Of a stretch of 64,000 nucleotides of DNA, positions 51,572 to 60,635 are shown in pieces (position 1 is the stretch's first letter; the number at the start of each line of letters is the position of its first letter). The notes below the pieces were generated by a model. The model saw only the letters and a program-made list of their open reading frames with translations. It did no database searches and had not been told where the DNA came from. The stretch comes from 66-474 sp035281745 (GTDB lineage: Bacteria > Pseudomonadota > Gammaproteobacteria > Xanthomonadales > Rhodanobacteraceae): NCBI GenBank assembly GCA_035281745.1, contig DATEDI010000022.1, positions 186,001-250,000 of the forward strand. Direction: 5' to 3'. The translations under genes and the position numbers were made by a program.

Positions 51572-52954
51572 GTGCGCCGCGTGCTTGGCCTGAGCGCCGA
51601 CCGGCGCGGTCGTCGCGCGCTGCCGCTGATACCCGTCACGCGCGCGAACTGGGCGGGTTACGCGAAAACCCTGGGTGCGCGCCAGCGACGCTGGGCGGAA
51701 GCCAGCGGGTTCGCCGGACAGTCCGGCGCATCCTGCCTGCTGGCCGACGCGCAAGGCGCTACCGCACGCGTCGTGTGCGGCTTCGATCCTGCCTCACCCC
51801 CGCTTGCACTGGGTTCATTGCCCTACCACCTGCCGGCCGGCGACTACCGCCTCGATGGCGATGCGTTGTCCGCGCACGATGCCGCGCTCGGTTGGGCGCT
51901 CGGCAGTTACCGCTTCGCGCGCTACCGCGAACCGCATGCCGAACCCGCGCGGCTGCTGCTGCCGCGCGCGGTGCTGGACGAAGTGGCGCCGACCGTGGAA
52001 GCCGTCGCGCGCGTGCGCGACCTGATCAACACCCCCGCGCAGGATCTGGGCCCCGCTGAAGTGTGCGCCGCGGTCCGCGAAGTCGCCGAACGTTTCGGTG
52101 CGAAGTGCCGCGAATGGAGCGGCGACGGTTTGCTGAAAGCGGGCTTCCCGACCGTGCACGCGGTGGGCCGCGCCAGTCCGCGCGCGCCGCGCGTGATCGA
52201 ACTGACCTGGGGCGATCCAAAACATCCGTTGCTGGCACTCGTAGGCAAGGGCGTGTGTTTCGACACCGGTGGCTTGAACATCAAGACCGGTGACGGCATG
52301 CGCTGGATGAAGAAGGACATGGGCGGCGCCGCGCATGCGCTGTCGCTGGCGCACCTGGTGATGGCATCCAATCTGCCGGTGCGCCTGTTGCTGGTGATCC
52401 CGACCGTTGACAACGCGGTCGCGGGCGACGCGATGCGCCCGGGCGACATCATCCGCACCCGCGCCGGCGTCACGGTGGAAGTGGACAACACCGATGCCGA
52501 AGGCCGGCTGATCCTGTGCGACGCGTTGGCGCTGGCGGTCGAGAGCAAGCCCGACCTGCTGATCGATTTCGCGACGCTGACCGGCGCCGCGCGGGTGGCG
52601 TTGGGGCCCGACTTGCCGGCCGTGTTCGCCAACCGCGACGACGTGGCCGGTTCGCTGCTCGATGCCGCGCGCACGCAACACGATCCGGTGTGGCGGTTGC
52701 CGTTGTGGCAACCGTATCGCGCGTTGCTGGTTTCGTCGTTCGCCGATACCTGCAATACCGGCGCCTCGCGCCACGCCGGCGCGATCACCGCCGCGCTGTA
52801 CCTGCAGAACTTCGTGCCGGGCACCGTGCCGTGGCTGCACGTCGACGTGTACGCATGGAATGATGCCGACCGGCCCGGTCGCCCGCGCGGCGGCGACGCG
52901 CAGTCGCTGCGCGCGTTTCATGCGTTCCTGCAGCAGCGTTATCCGTCAGCCTGA
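51572..52954 (+). CDS. M17 leucyl aminopeptidase family protein
   Basis: This 460-residue protein has the M17 C-terminal catalytic domain: VGKGVCFDTGGLNIK with metal-binding Lys and Asp, a GGAAHALSLAHL stretch, DAMRPGDIIRT, the family signature NTDAEGRL (about 305-312), and a late DTCNTGASRHAGAI zone. All metal-ligand residues appear present. The N-terminal domain is short and typical of the PepB/XCC-type group. No in-frame ATG precedes the homologous region; GTG at 51572 is the best start, with a second GTG at 51581. It follows the PstS-LysM gene by 39 bases. Confidence 0.88.
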   Translation: MRRVLGLSADRRGRRALPLIPVTRANWAGYAKTLGARQRRWAEASGFAGQSGASCLLADAQGATARVVCGFDPASPPLALGSLPYHLPAGDYRLDGDALSAHDAALGWALGSYRFARYREPHAEPARLLLPRAVLDEVAPTVEAVARVRDLINTPAQDLGPAEVCAAVREVAERFGAKCREWSGDGLLKAGFPTVHAVGRASPRAPRVIELTWGDPKHPLLALVGKGVCFDTGGLNIKTGDGMRWMKKDMGGAAHALSLAHLVMASNLPVRLLLVIPTVDNAVAGDAMRPGDIIRTRAGVTVEVDNTDAEGRLILCDALALAVESKPDLLIDFATLTGAARVALGPDLPAVFANRDDVAGSLLDAARTQHDPVWRLPLWQPYRALLVSSFADTCNTGASRHAGAITAALYLQNFVPGTVPWLHVDVYAWNDADRPGRPRGGDAQSLRAFHAFLQQRYPSA

Positions 52955-54195
52955 AACTGCGCGTGGTCGATGGCCGCGATCGCCTCGATGCGCGCGCGCC
53001 GGATCGCCTCGCCGATCGCGGTGCCGGTGAGTCCCTGTTCCACGAATGGCTGTGCGGTGACCGCGCGCGCGGCATCGCGCGCGGCGCGCAGGAAATCGGC
53101 CTGCGGGTAAGGGTCGTGCTCGTGCTGCAGCCGTCCACGCTTGTCCGCGGTGCAGGCGATCAGAAACGGCTCCAGGCGTTCGGGACGGCGGAACGCATCG
53201 AAGGCTTCCAGCAGCGCCAGCACCGTGGCGGGTTTCAATTCCAGCGCACGGTGCGCGTCCAGGTGATGGCGACAGGTGAGCGCAGCCAGTTGCGCGTATT
53301 CAGCGGGCACCTTCAGGCGTTCGCAAAACGTGGCCAGCGGTTTCAGGCCGCGATGCTCGTGCGCGATGTGGCGCGGCAGCACGTCCTGCGGCGTCAATGC
53401 CTTGCCGAGGTCGTGGGTGAGTGCGCAGAAGCCCGCGAGGTCGTCGCCCGGCGCGAGCTGCGCGCACTGGTCGAGCACCAGTTCCAGGTGTGCGCCGCAA
53501 TCGACTTCCGGATGGTGTTGCGGCGGTTGCGGCACGCCGTAGAGCGCGTCGATTTCCGGAAACAATACTTTCAGCGCGCCACATTCGCGCAAAGTACGTA
53601 CGAAGGCGGCCGGTTCGGGTTCGGCGAGCGCCTTGCGGGTTTCCGCCCACACGCGCTCGGGCACCAGGTGTGCGACCTCGCCGGCATCGACCATCGTGCG
53701 CATCAGCGCCATGGTTTCATCGGCGATCCGGAAACCGAGCGGCGCGTAGCGCGCGAGGAACCGCGCGACGCGCAGGATGCGTACCGGATCTTCCGCGAAC
53801 GCCGGCGCGACGTGCCGCAATGTTTTTTTGCGAAGATCCTCCGCCCCGTGGTACGGATCGACCAGTGCACCGGCCTCGTCGCGCGCCATCGCGTTGATGG
53901 TGAGGTCGCGGCGCGCGAGATCCTGTTCCAGCGTCACGTCGGGCGCGGCGTGGAACGCGAAGCCGTGGTAACCCGGACCGGTCTTGCGCTCGGTGCGCGC
54001 CAGTGCGTATTCCTCGCCGGTGTCCGGGTGCAGGAACACCGGAAAGTCCTTGCCGACCGGTCGATAGCCCGCGGCCAGCATGTCCTCGGGCGCCGCACCG
54101 ACCACCACGTAATCGCGATCGGAATGCGCGCGGCCGAGCAGCTCGTCGCGCACCGCCCCGCCGACCAGATACACGCGGTGATCGCGCCCGGGCAT
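52939..54195 (-). CDS. cca: Multifunctional CCA tRNA nucleotidyltransferase
   Basis: This 418-residue enzyme adds CCA to tRNA 3' ends. The nucleotidyltransferase head has GGAVRD at 12-17 and the metal-binding Asp26 and Asp28 in SDRDYVV. RRDLTINAMA and EDPVRILRVARF follow. The C-terminal half has an HD domain with THDLGK and HEHRGL, which carries the phosphatase/phosphodiesterase activity of the gammaproteobacterial multifunctional type. Its 3' end overlaps the aminopeptidase 3' end by 16 bases (convergent). Confidence 0.95.
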   Translation of the reverse strand: MPGRDHRVYLVGGAVRDELLGRAHSDRDYVVVGAAPEDMLAAGYRPVGKDFPVFLHPDTGEEYALARTERKTGPGYHGFAFHAAPDVTLEQDLARRDLTINAMARDEAGALVDPYHGAEDLRKKTLRHVAPAFAEDPVRILRVARFLARYAPLGFRIADETMALMRTMVDAGEVAHLVPERVWAETRKALAEPEPAAFVRTLRECGALKVLFPEIDALYGVPQPPQHHPEVDCGAHLELVLDQCAQLAPGDDLAGFCALTHDLGKALTPQDVLPRHIAHEHRGLKPLATFCERLKVPAEYAQLAALTCRHHLDAHRALELKPATVLALLEAFDAFRRPERLEPFLIACTADKRGRLQHEHDPYPQADFLRAARDAARAVTAQPFVEQGLTGTAIGEAIRRARIEAIAAIDHAQFQADG

Positions 54196-54199
54196 CGTG

Positions 54200-55135
54200 T
54201 CAGCCTTGCGTCAGGCGCGCCCGCTCGAAGCGGCGTTCGCGCGAAAATGCGCCCATCGCCACCGGCAGCATCGCCGCGAACCGGCGTGGCGTGATGCCGA
54301 GTTCGGCGAAACCGTCGCGGCTGCCCACCGAATCCAGCTTCAGCGAATTGAAGTTGTCGCGCGAAAAGGGCTTTCCCGGAATCAGTTCGGCGACGATCGC
54401 CTGCAGCCAGCCGAGCGCGCCCGGCAACGGCAGCACGGCGCGGCGCAGGCCCGCGGTGTCGGCGATCATCCGCACCATCTGCACCAGCTCGAACGTGTCG
54501 GGTCCGTACAGTTCGAAGATCTTGCCGGTGCAACCACGGCCGGTCACGCAGCGCTTGATCGCCTGGGCGACGTCGCCTACGTACGCGGGCGCGAACTTCG
54601 CATGCGGTTGCGCCAGCGGCAGCAGCGGGCCCAACTGCAGCAGCTTGAGGAACCGGAACACGAAATTGTCGTGATTGCCGTACACGACACTGGGCCGGTA
54701 GATCGTCCAGTCCATCCCGGAATTGCGCACCTGCGCCTCGGCTTCGCCGCGCGTCTTCAGGTATTTCGAGGCGCGCTCGCCGGCATTCAGCGAACTCATC
54801 TGGTGGATGCGGCGAATGCCGACTTGCCGGCAGGCCGCGATCAGTGTCGCGGTGAGGTCGACGTGCGCATGGGTGAACGTGTCGCGGCCGGATTCGTTGA
54901 GAATGCCAACCAGGTTGATGACCGCGTCGTGACCGGCCAACTGTTTCTCCAGCGCCGCGCGATCGTAGACGTCGGTGCTGACGGTGTGTACGTACGGCAG
55001 CACGCTGATCGCGCGCCCCTGTTCGCGATTGCGGCTGAGCACCGTGATCTTGCATCCGGTATCGGCCAATGCCGCAAGCAAATGGCGGCCGATGAAGCCG
55101 GTGCCGCCGAGGACCGCGTAATGTTTCGGATTCAT
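54200..55135 (-). CDS. NDUFA9-like NAD(P)-binding epimerase (atypical SDR)
   Basis: This 311-residue protein has the Rossmann motif GGTGFIGRHLL near the N-terminus and the TVLSRNREQ strand. The atypical SDR a5 group pattern follows (VNLVGILNESG, HQMSSLNA, IYRPSVVYGNHDNF), related to complex I subunit NDUFA9. It lacks a canonical YxxxK catalytic pair, so it may bind NADPH without catalysis. The ATG overlaps the stop of slt by four bases and the cca start lies 4 bases after its stop, forming a tight slt-SDR-cca unit. Confidence 0.9.
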   Translation of the reverse strand: MNPKHYAVLGGTGFIGRHLLAALADTGCKITVLSRNREQGRAISVLPYVHTVSTDVYDRAALEKQLAGHDAVINLVGILNESGRDTFTHAHVDLTATLIAACRQVGIRRIHQMSSLNAGERASKYLKTRGEAEAQVRNSGMDWTIYRPSVVYGNHDNFVFRFLKLLQLGPLLPLAQPHAKFAPAYVGDVAQAIKRCVTGRGCTGKIFELYGPDTFELVQMVRMIADTAGLRRAVLPLPGALGWLQAIVAELIPGKPFSRDNFNSLKLDSVGSRDGFAELGITPRRFAAMLPVAMGAFSRERRFERARLTQG

Positions 55136-57201
55136 GGCGAAGCACTCCCAGCGGAGGCGGGGGGAATTGGCGCGGTGGCCGGCGCCGTGGGTGCAGGCGC
55201 ACGGCATACGACCTGCTTGCGCACCGGGTCCGCCGACGGATCATACGGCGTGCCGATCGCGGGCAGGCGCGAGGAAACCGGCACCGGATCGCCGTCGAGC
55301 CGCCAGCCGTAGATCGTCGCGAACGACATCACGCGCGTCACGTAGTCACGCGTTTCGTTGAACGGAATCGTGAGGATGAACACTTCCGGATCGAGGTTGC
55401 CGCGCGCATCCACCCAGCGCTGCGCATTGCCCGGCCCGGCGTTGTACGCGGCCGAGGCCAGCCACGGACTGCCATTGAAGCGCATCGCCAGGTTGGCGAG
55501 GTATTGCGTGCCCAGCGGGATGTTGATTGCCGGGTCATACAGGCTTTCGCCGCCGTCGTAGGGCAGGCCGCTGCGACGCGCCACCAGTTTCGCGGTGCCC
55601 GGCAGCAACTGCATCAGGCCACGCGCATCGGCGCCCGATTGCGCGTCGGGTTGCCAGGCGGTTTCGGCGCGGATGATCGCGAACGCCCAGGCCGGATCAA
55701 TGCCCGCGCGTTGCGCGGAGGTGACCACGCGATCCTTGTCGGCGAGCGGAAAACGCAACGCGTAATACTGCACGTCGCCCGATTTCCCGAACGCGAACAC
55801 GGCGCGGTCGTACCAGCCCTTGCGCGATGCAAGCGCCGCGGCCTGCTTCTGCTGGTCGGGGGTCAGGTCGGGAAACACGCGGTTCCACTCGCGGCGCGCC
55901 GGCCGCAACATGTCCAACGCGAAGAACTCGAACGCGCGCGCAAGACCCGGCATCGCTTCGAGTTGCCGATCGGCGGCAGGATCGATCGCGATCGTCGCGG
56001 GGCAAATCGAATAATCGAGGTTGGCGCGGTCGGCGGCGAGGAATCCGTAGAACGTCGCCTGCTGCGCCAGCGCGGTGTAATCGTCCAGTGCGGCGGCGGA
56101 TTGCCCGAGCTTCTGCGCGATGCGCGCCCGCCAGTAGCGCCATTCGTCGCGCTGCATTTGCTCCGGCGTCAGCGCCTCGATCGCGACCGCGGCGGCTTTC
56201 CAGTCGCCCTGCGCCACCGCCGCGCGCACGCGCCATTCGCGGGTCGCATCGGTTTGCGCGGCGGCCGGCAAGCCCGCAAGCCGCGTGATGGCGTCCGGGC
56301 CGGAATCCACCGCGTTGTACAGCGCCAGCGTGCCGAGCAGACGATGGCGTTGATCCTGATCGAAAGCGAAGCGCTTCGACAGTGCACCCCAATACGTTTG
56401 CGCCTGCGCGCTGTCGCGGCGCGCCAGCCGCATCAGTGCACGCGCGACGGCTTCGCGATCGTGCTTGGTGTCGGCGAAGGTCGAGGCCTGCTTGAGCACT
56501 GTCGCGGGCGAACGCAGCGCGTCGGCGATGCGCATCGCAACTGCATCCTGGTTGTCTGGTAGCCAACTCGCGGATTGGTCGATGGTGGAAGCGTTGCCTG
56601 CACCGGCCGCGCGTTCGATCCGGTCCCACACCCGCGTCGGCGTCAGCAAACCCTGCACGGCGGCGGCTTGCAGTACCGGCGTGCAGGCGGATGGCAGATG
56701 CGTTTGCTGCCACAGCTGCGCGAGGTCGCGATCGAAATCGAGTCGTTGGCCATCGGCCAAATTCGCCTGCAGCGCGTCACAGGTGAAAGTGTCGCTCAAG
56801 TCCGGCTGGTAGAAGTGCCGGAACGTCGCCCAATCCTTCTGTTGCGCGGTCCAGCGCAGTTCGGCGTTGCGCAGGTCGCCGGCGGGAATCATGCCGGGGT
56901 AGCGCTTGAGGTAAGCGTCGATCGCGGCCGGCGCCGCGGTCTTGATGTCGTGCTGCAACGCCGCGGCTTCGAGGTACGGGTACAGCGGGTAATCCTGAAG
57001 CCCCTTCGCGAGCGGGCGCCAATCCTGTCCGTCCTGCGCGGCGGCGTAGGCGCTGCGGAAGGCATCGCGTTGCTGCTGCAGCGTGGGCGCAGGCGCGGGA
57101 GCTTGCGCGGTGGCGACCGCCGCGATCATCGAGAGCGCCGCCACTGCGAGTCGACGCGTCCATGCGCGCCGCGGCGCGTTCTTCAACGAGACCATTTGCA
57201 T
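55132..57201 (-). CDS. slt: Soluble lytic murein transglycosylase Slt
   Basis: This 689-residue protein has a signal peptide (about 10-33, ending ATAQ). A long helical superhelix (U and L domains, about 40-470) resembles E. coli Slt70. The C-terminal SLT domain has catalytic Glu513 in IIRAETAWQP, ADARGLMQLLPGTAK and AAYNAGPGNAQRW. It cleaves glycan strands to 1,6-anhydro products in the periplasm. Two starts lie 6 bases apart (57201 and 57195). It overlaps the following SDR gene by four bases. Confidence 0.94.
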   Translation of the reverse strand: MQMVSLKNAPRRAWTRRLAVAALSMIAAVATAQAPAPAPTLQQQRDAFRSAYAAAQDGQDWRPLAKGLQDYPLYPYLEAAALQHDIKTAAPAAIDAYLKRYPGMIPAGDLRNAELRWTAQQKDWATFRHFYQPDLSDTFTCDALQANLADGQRLDFDRDLAQLWQQTHLPSACTPVLQAAAVQGLLTPTRVWDRIERAAGAGNASTIDQSASWLPDNQDAVAMRIADALRSPATVLKQASTFADTKHDREAVARALMRLARRDSAQAQTYWGALSKRFAFDQDQRHRLLGTLALYNAVDSGPDAITRLAGLPAAAQTDATREWRVRAAVAQGDWKAAAVAIEALTPEQMQRDEWRYWRARIAQKLGQSAAALDDYTALAQQATFYGFLAADRANLDYSICPATIAIDPAADRQLEAMPGLARAFEFFALDMLRPARREWNRVFPDLTPDQQKQAAALASRKGWYDRAVFAFGKSGDVQYYALRFPLADKDRVVTSAQRAGIDPAWAFAIIRAETAWQPDAQSGADARGLMQLLPGTAKLVARRSGLPYDGGESLYDPAINIPLGTQYLANLAMRFNGSPWLASAAYNAGPGNAQRWVDARGNLDPEVFILTIPFNETRDYVTRVMSFATIYGWRLDGDPVPVSSRLPAIGTPYDPSADPVRKQVVCRAPAPTAPATAPIPPASAGSASP

Positions 57202-57349
57202 CCGGACGATTCTAGACGAACCGTCCCGACGAATCGTTTGATGAATGTTTCACGCGCGTACGTATGCTGCCGCGCACGTCCACGCGTGACCTTTGTCGTG
57301 GGATTTCATTGTGCAGGCGCGAAGCTGGGTCGATGCTGGGACGGTCGAC

Positions 57350-58141
57350 TCACGCCGCCGCTTGCAACGCGGCCACCGGCACCCGTATCTCCGCGGCGAG
57401 TGGCAGATGATCGGAAAACGCGGCGGGCAGCGTCCACATTCGATCGACCTCGATGTGCGAAGTCACCAGGATGTGATCGATCGCGCGCTGCGGGCGCCAG
57501 CTCGGAAACGTCGGTTGCGGATGGGCCGGCGGCGCCAGCGAGGTGTGCGCGAACAGGCTGCGCAGTTCCGGGCAGTCGGGCGGGCAGTTGAAGTCGCCCA
57601 TCAGCACCGCGTTGGGGCGGTCGTGCAACAGGTCGGCGATGAAGTCGATCTGGCGCTGCCGCGACTGCACGCCCAGCGACAAATGCGCGACCGCAACCGT
57701 CAGGGCTTCGCGGCCCGCGCCATAGCGCGCAAGCAGCACCCCGCGACCACGCAGCCGTCCGGGCAGGGGATAGTCCAGTACTTCGACCGGCTGGCTGCGG
57801 CTGATCAGGCCATTGGCGGTATGCGAAAGATTGGAGAGATTGCGGTTGGGCTGGTGGCTCCAGTACGGCAACCCGGATGTTTCCGCGAGGTAGCGCGTCT
57901 GGTTGAGAAAGCCCGAGCGCATGCTCCCGGCATCGGCTTCCTGCAGGCCGATCACGTCGAAGTCGGCGATGGAACGCGCGAGGGTATCGAGATTGCCGAG
58001 CTTGTATTTGCCGGGCAGCACCGCGCCCCAGCTGCGGGTGAAGTACTCGTGGTAACGCTTCACGCTCGCGCCGGCGAGGATGTTGCAGCTGAGGATGCGC
58101 AGGGTGTTGTCGGCCGGCGCTGCGGCGGGCTGGGAATTCAT
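57350..58141 (-). CDS. Endonuclease/exonuclease/phosphatase-family protein (cytosolic)
   Basis: This 263-residue EEP-fold protein has RILSCNILAG, the metal-binding Glu in IGLQEADAG, VLMGDFNCPPD, the strand RAIDHILVTSHIEV and the end FSDHLPLAAEIRV. Catalytic Asn, Glu, Asp and His are in place. There is no signal peptide, unlike the EEP gene at 27536. It follows the DsbA-like lipoprotein gene on the same strand after 54 bases. Confidence 0.88.
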   Translation of the reverse strand: MNSQPAAAPADNTLRILSCNILAGASVKRYHEYFTRSWGAVLPGKYKLGNLDTLARSIADFDVIGLQEADAGSMRSGFLNQTRYLAETSGLPYWSHQPNRNLSNLSHTANGLISRSQPVEVLDYPLPGRLRGRGVLLARYGAGREALTVAVAHLSLGVQSRQRQIDFIADLLHDRPNAVLMGDFNCPPDCPELRSLFAHTSLAPPAHPQPTFPSWRPQRAIDHILVTSHIEVDRMWTLPAAFSDHLPLAAEIRVPVAALQAAA

Positions 58142-58195
58142 GACCGGATCAGCCTAGCACTTTGTCGGCGTATGCCGCGTGACGGCGCGCGCGTC

Positions 58196-58945
58196 TCAGC
58201 GTTGCCCGACCTGCCGGGCCATCCACAGGCCGACCTGTTGCAATTGCGCGTAGCTCTTGATTTCGGCGCTGCGCATCAATGCGACGAATGACGCGTCCCG
58301 CGCGTCGCTGGCACGGCGCCCGACCACCAACGTGGGCGTGGCATCGATGCCCCAGCCGATTTCGGTGTGCTGGTCATCGGTCATCTGCTTGGTGGTTTCC
58401 GCGCTGGTGGCCGCGGCCATGAACTTCTGCGGGTCCACGCCGTGGCGGCCGTACCAGGTTGCCATGTCCTGCAGTGAATTGAGCGGGTAGTGTTCCAGCA
58501 TCGCCTGGAACATCGCGTCGTGGGTCTGCTCCAACGCGCCGAGTTGCTTCGCCGCGTAGAACGCCTGCGCGTAGGGCATCCAGGCGGCGCTGAACACCGC
58601 CGGCATGTAACGCACCTTGACGCCCTTCGGCAGCTCGGCGCGCAGCTTGTCCATGTACGGCGCGAATTCCGCGCAATGCGAACAGCCGTAGGAAAACACT
58701 TCGACCACTTCCACCGGGCCGGTGGGTTGCGCCTGTCCGGCCGGAAGCTTCAGCGCGACGTATTCCTTGCCTTCGCTGAATTGCGTGGCAGCCGCGGGAA
58801 CCGGGGTCTCCGGGCTGGCCGCGGCTTGCGCGGAGGCCGCCACCGCACTCGCCGTCGGACTGCCCTCGTTATGCGCGGAACACGCGGCGGTAAGCAGCAA
58901 GCCGCATGCGAGCAACACGCCACGGATCATGCGCGCCGTGCTCAT
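58196..58945 (-). CDS. DsbA-family thiol:disulfide oxidoreductase, lipoprotein
   Basis: This 249-residue protein has a lipoprotein signal (lipobox LTAAC, Cys22) and an Ala/Ser-rich linker (about 25-55). The DsbA fold has the active site CSHC at 88-91 and the cis-Pro loop DATPTLVV. The dipeptide Ser-His between the cysteines differs from the Pro-His of E. coli DsbA, so the redox potential probably differs. It starts 1 base after the dsbA stop; the two are a tandem duplication. Confidence 0.92.
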   Translation of the reverse strand: MSTARMIRGVLLACGLLLTAACSAHNEGSPTASAVAASAQAAASPETPVPAAATQFSEGKEYVALKLPAGQAQPTGPVEVVEVFSYGCSHCAEFAPYMDKLRAELPKGVKVRYMPAVFSAAWMPYAQAFYAAKQLGALEQTHDAMFQAMLEHYPLNSLQDMATWYGRHGVDPQKFMAAATSAETTKQMTDDQHTEIGWGIDATPTLVVGRRASDARDASFVALMRSAEIKSYAQLQQVGLWMARQVGQR

Positions 58946-58946
58946 C

Positions 58947-59645
58947 TCACTTGGCCTTCTTCGCGGCCAATTCCTTGTTCGCCAGATATAGCGTCAGGTC
59001 CACGGCCTGCTGCGCACCACCCGCCGAAACGGGCGTCAGGCGCCACTTGCCGTCGATCACGATGGTCGGGGTGCTGTCCGCGCCCCACGCCATGATCTGC
59101 TGGTCGGCGCGTTTCATTTCCAGGTTCACCGAAAACGAATTGGCGGTCGCGACGAACTCGTCCGGCTTGGCGCCGAATTTGCCATAGAACTTGGCGACGT
59201 CCTCGATCTTGGGCAGGCTGGCCTCGGCCTTGGGACGCTGGGTAGCCGGATCGTAGGTGGCGAGCGGGCCATTCGGGCCCCAGATCGCCTTGAACATCGC
59301 GTCGTGCGATTGCTGATTGTCCAGTCCCAGCGCCTTGGCGGTGAAATACGTGCGCTGGAATACGGGCCAGTCTTCGTTGGGATGCCAGCTTGCCGGCACG
59401 AACTGCAGCACCGTGCCCGCGGGCAGTTCGGCACGCAGCTTGTCGACGTAGGGCTCGAACTGGTTGCAGGCCGGGCAGCCGAACGAGAACACCTCGGTCA
59501 CCACGACCTTGTCGGGCTGGCCGGTCGGCTGCGGATTCTGGATCGCGAAATACTGCTTGCCTTCGGTCCATTGCTGTGGCGTCTGGGCGAACGCGACAGC
59601 GGCGACGGCGGCCAGCAACAAGAACAGAGCGGTGCGTTTGATCAT
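58947..59645 (-). CDS. dsbA: Thiol:disulfide interchange protein DsbA
   Basis: This 232-residue periplasmic protein has a signal peptide (1-20, AFA|QTP) and the active site CPAC at 57-60, with the cis-Pro loop DSTPTIVI. It oxidises cysteines of exported proteins. GGGGA upstream supports the ATG at 59645; the longer frame to 59732 is not supported. The order cytochrome c4, dsbA, dsbA-like, EEP is on one strand, with engB divergent, and suggests a conserved neighbourhood. Confidence 0.94.
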   Translation of the reverse strand: MIKRTALFLLLAAVAAVAFAQTPQQWTEGKQYFAIQNPQPTGQPDKVVVTEVFSFGCPACNQFEPYVDKLRAELPAGTVLQFVPASWHPNEDWPVFQRTYFTAKALGLDNQQSHDAMFKAIWGPNGPLATYDPATQRPKAEASLPKIEDVAKFYGKFGAKPDEFVATANSFSVNLEMKRADQQIMAWGADSTPTIVIDGKWRLTPVSAGGAQQAVDLTLYLANKELAAKKAK

Positions 59646-59728
59646 GCTCGGATCCCCACGTTTCGGAACAACGGCCGGCAAGTGTGCCAGCGCCTTCCTG
59701 CATTCGACCGCGCGCAGGCGCGACGGGT

Positions 59729-60556
59729 TCAATCGATGGCGTCGGGCTTGGTCGTGGCCTTGGTTTCCGGCGCGGCGTGCAGGCCTTCGACGTAGCTCGA
59801 TACGGCGGAAATGTCCTGTTCCGTCAGGTGCTGGGCGATCGCCGGCATGATCTTGGCGTGCGCATCACTGCCCCAGCTCGCGCCGTCGTGCCACGCCTTC
59901 AGTTGTGTCTGCACGTAATCGGCGTGCTGGCCGCCGATGTTCGGCACGCGCCAGCCGGGATTGCCGGCGCCGTCGGGGCCGTGGCAGGCCATGCAGGCCG
60001 GGATGCCGCGGCTGGCATCGCCATCGCGGTAAAGCTTCTCGCCGTCGCTGGCCAGCTTTTCGTCGGCCACGCCCGGCAGGCGCTTCTGCGCGGCGAAGTA
60101 GGCGCCGACGTCGTGCATGTCCTGCGGCGCAAGCGTGGATGCCATGCCCTGCATGATCGCGTTCTGGCGGGTGCCACTCTTGAAGCGCATCAACTGGCTG
60201 ACGATGTATTGCTCGTTCTGGCCAGCGAGCTTGGGATACTGCGGGTCGGTGGAGTTGCCGTCCATGCCGTGGCAGGCGCCGCATGCGGCGGCCTTGGTCT
60301 GGCCCGCCTTGGCGTCGCCGGGCTGGGTCTTCACCGATTGAAGCTGCGCGAGCGCGGTTTCCGCGGCCTTGGACGCGCTTTCCGCGCTGGCCGGTGCGGC
60401 GGCGCTGGATGCACTGGCGGGCGCGCTCGTGGCCGACGCGGGCGCCGAGGTGGCCGCGTTCGACTCGGCCTGGGTCTGCGGCGCGGACAATGCCACCGCG
60501 ACCGGCGCCGAGGCGGCGAGCATGACAATGACAGCTACTGAGCGCCGGAAACCCAT
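59729..60556 (-). CDS. Diheme cytochrome c4-type protein
   Basis: This 275-residue protein has a signal peptide (about 1-30) and an Ala/Ser/Pro-rich linker (32-65). Two heme sites follow: CGACH at 92-96 and CMACH at 188-192. The surrounding HGMDGNSTDPQYPKLAGQNEQ and HGPDGAGNPGWRVPNIGGQ are cytochrome c4 signatures. It would carry electrons to terminal oxidases in the periplasm. GAGAGGA precedes the start. The long linker is unusual and might extend it from the membrane. Confidence 0.92.
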   Translation of the reverse strand: MGFRRSVAVIVMLAASAPVAVALSAPQTQAESNAATSAPASATSAPASASSAAAPASAESASKAAETALAQLQSVKTQPGDAKAGQTKAAACGACHGMDGNSTDPQYPKLAGQNEQYIVSQLMRFKSGTRQNAIMQGMASTLAPQDMHDVGAYFAAQKRLPGVADEKLASDGEKLYRDGDASRGIPACMACHGPDGAGNPGWRVPNIGGQHADYVQTQLKAWHDGASWGSDAHAKIMPAIAQHLTEQDISAVSSYVEGLHAAPETKATTKPDAID

Positions 60557-60635
60557 AGAATCCTCTCTCCCGTAAGGCATGAGCACCGGCAACAGGGCCG
60601 GCGCGAACCGCGGGATTATCGCCGCGAGTACAAAC

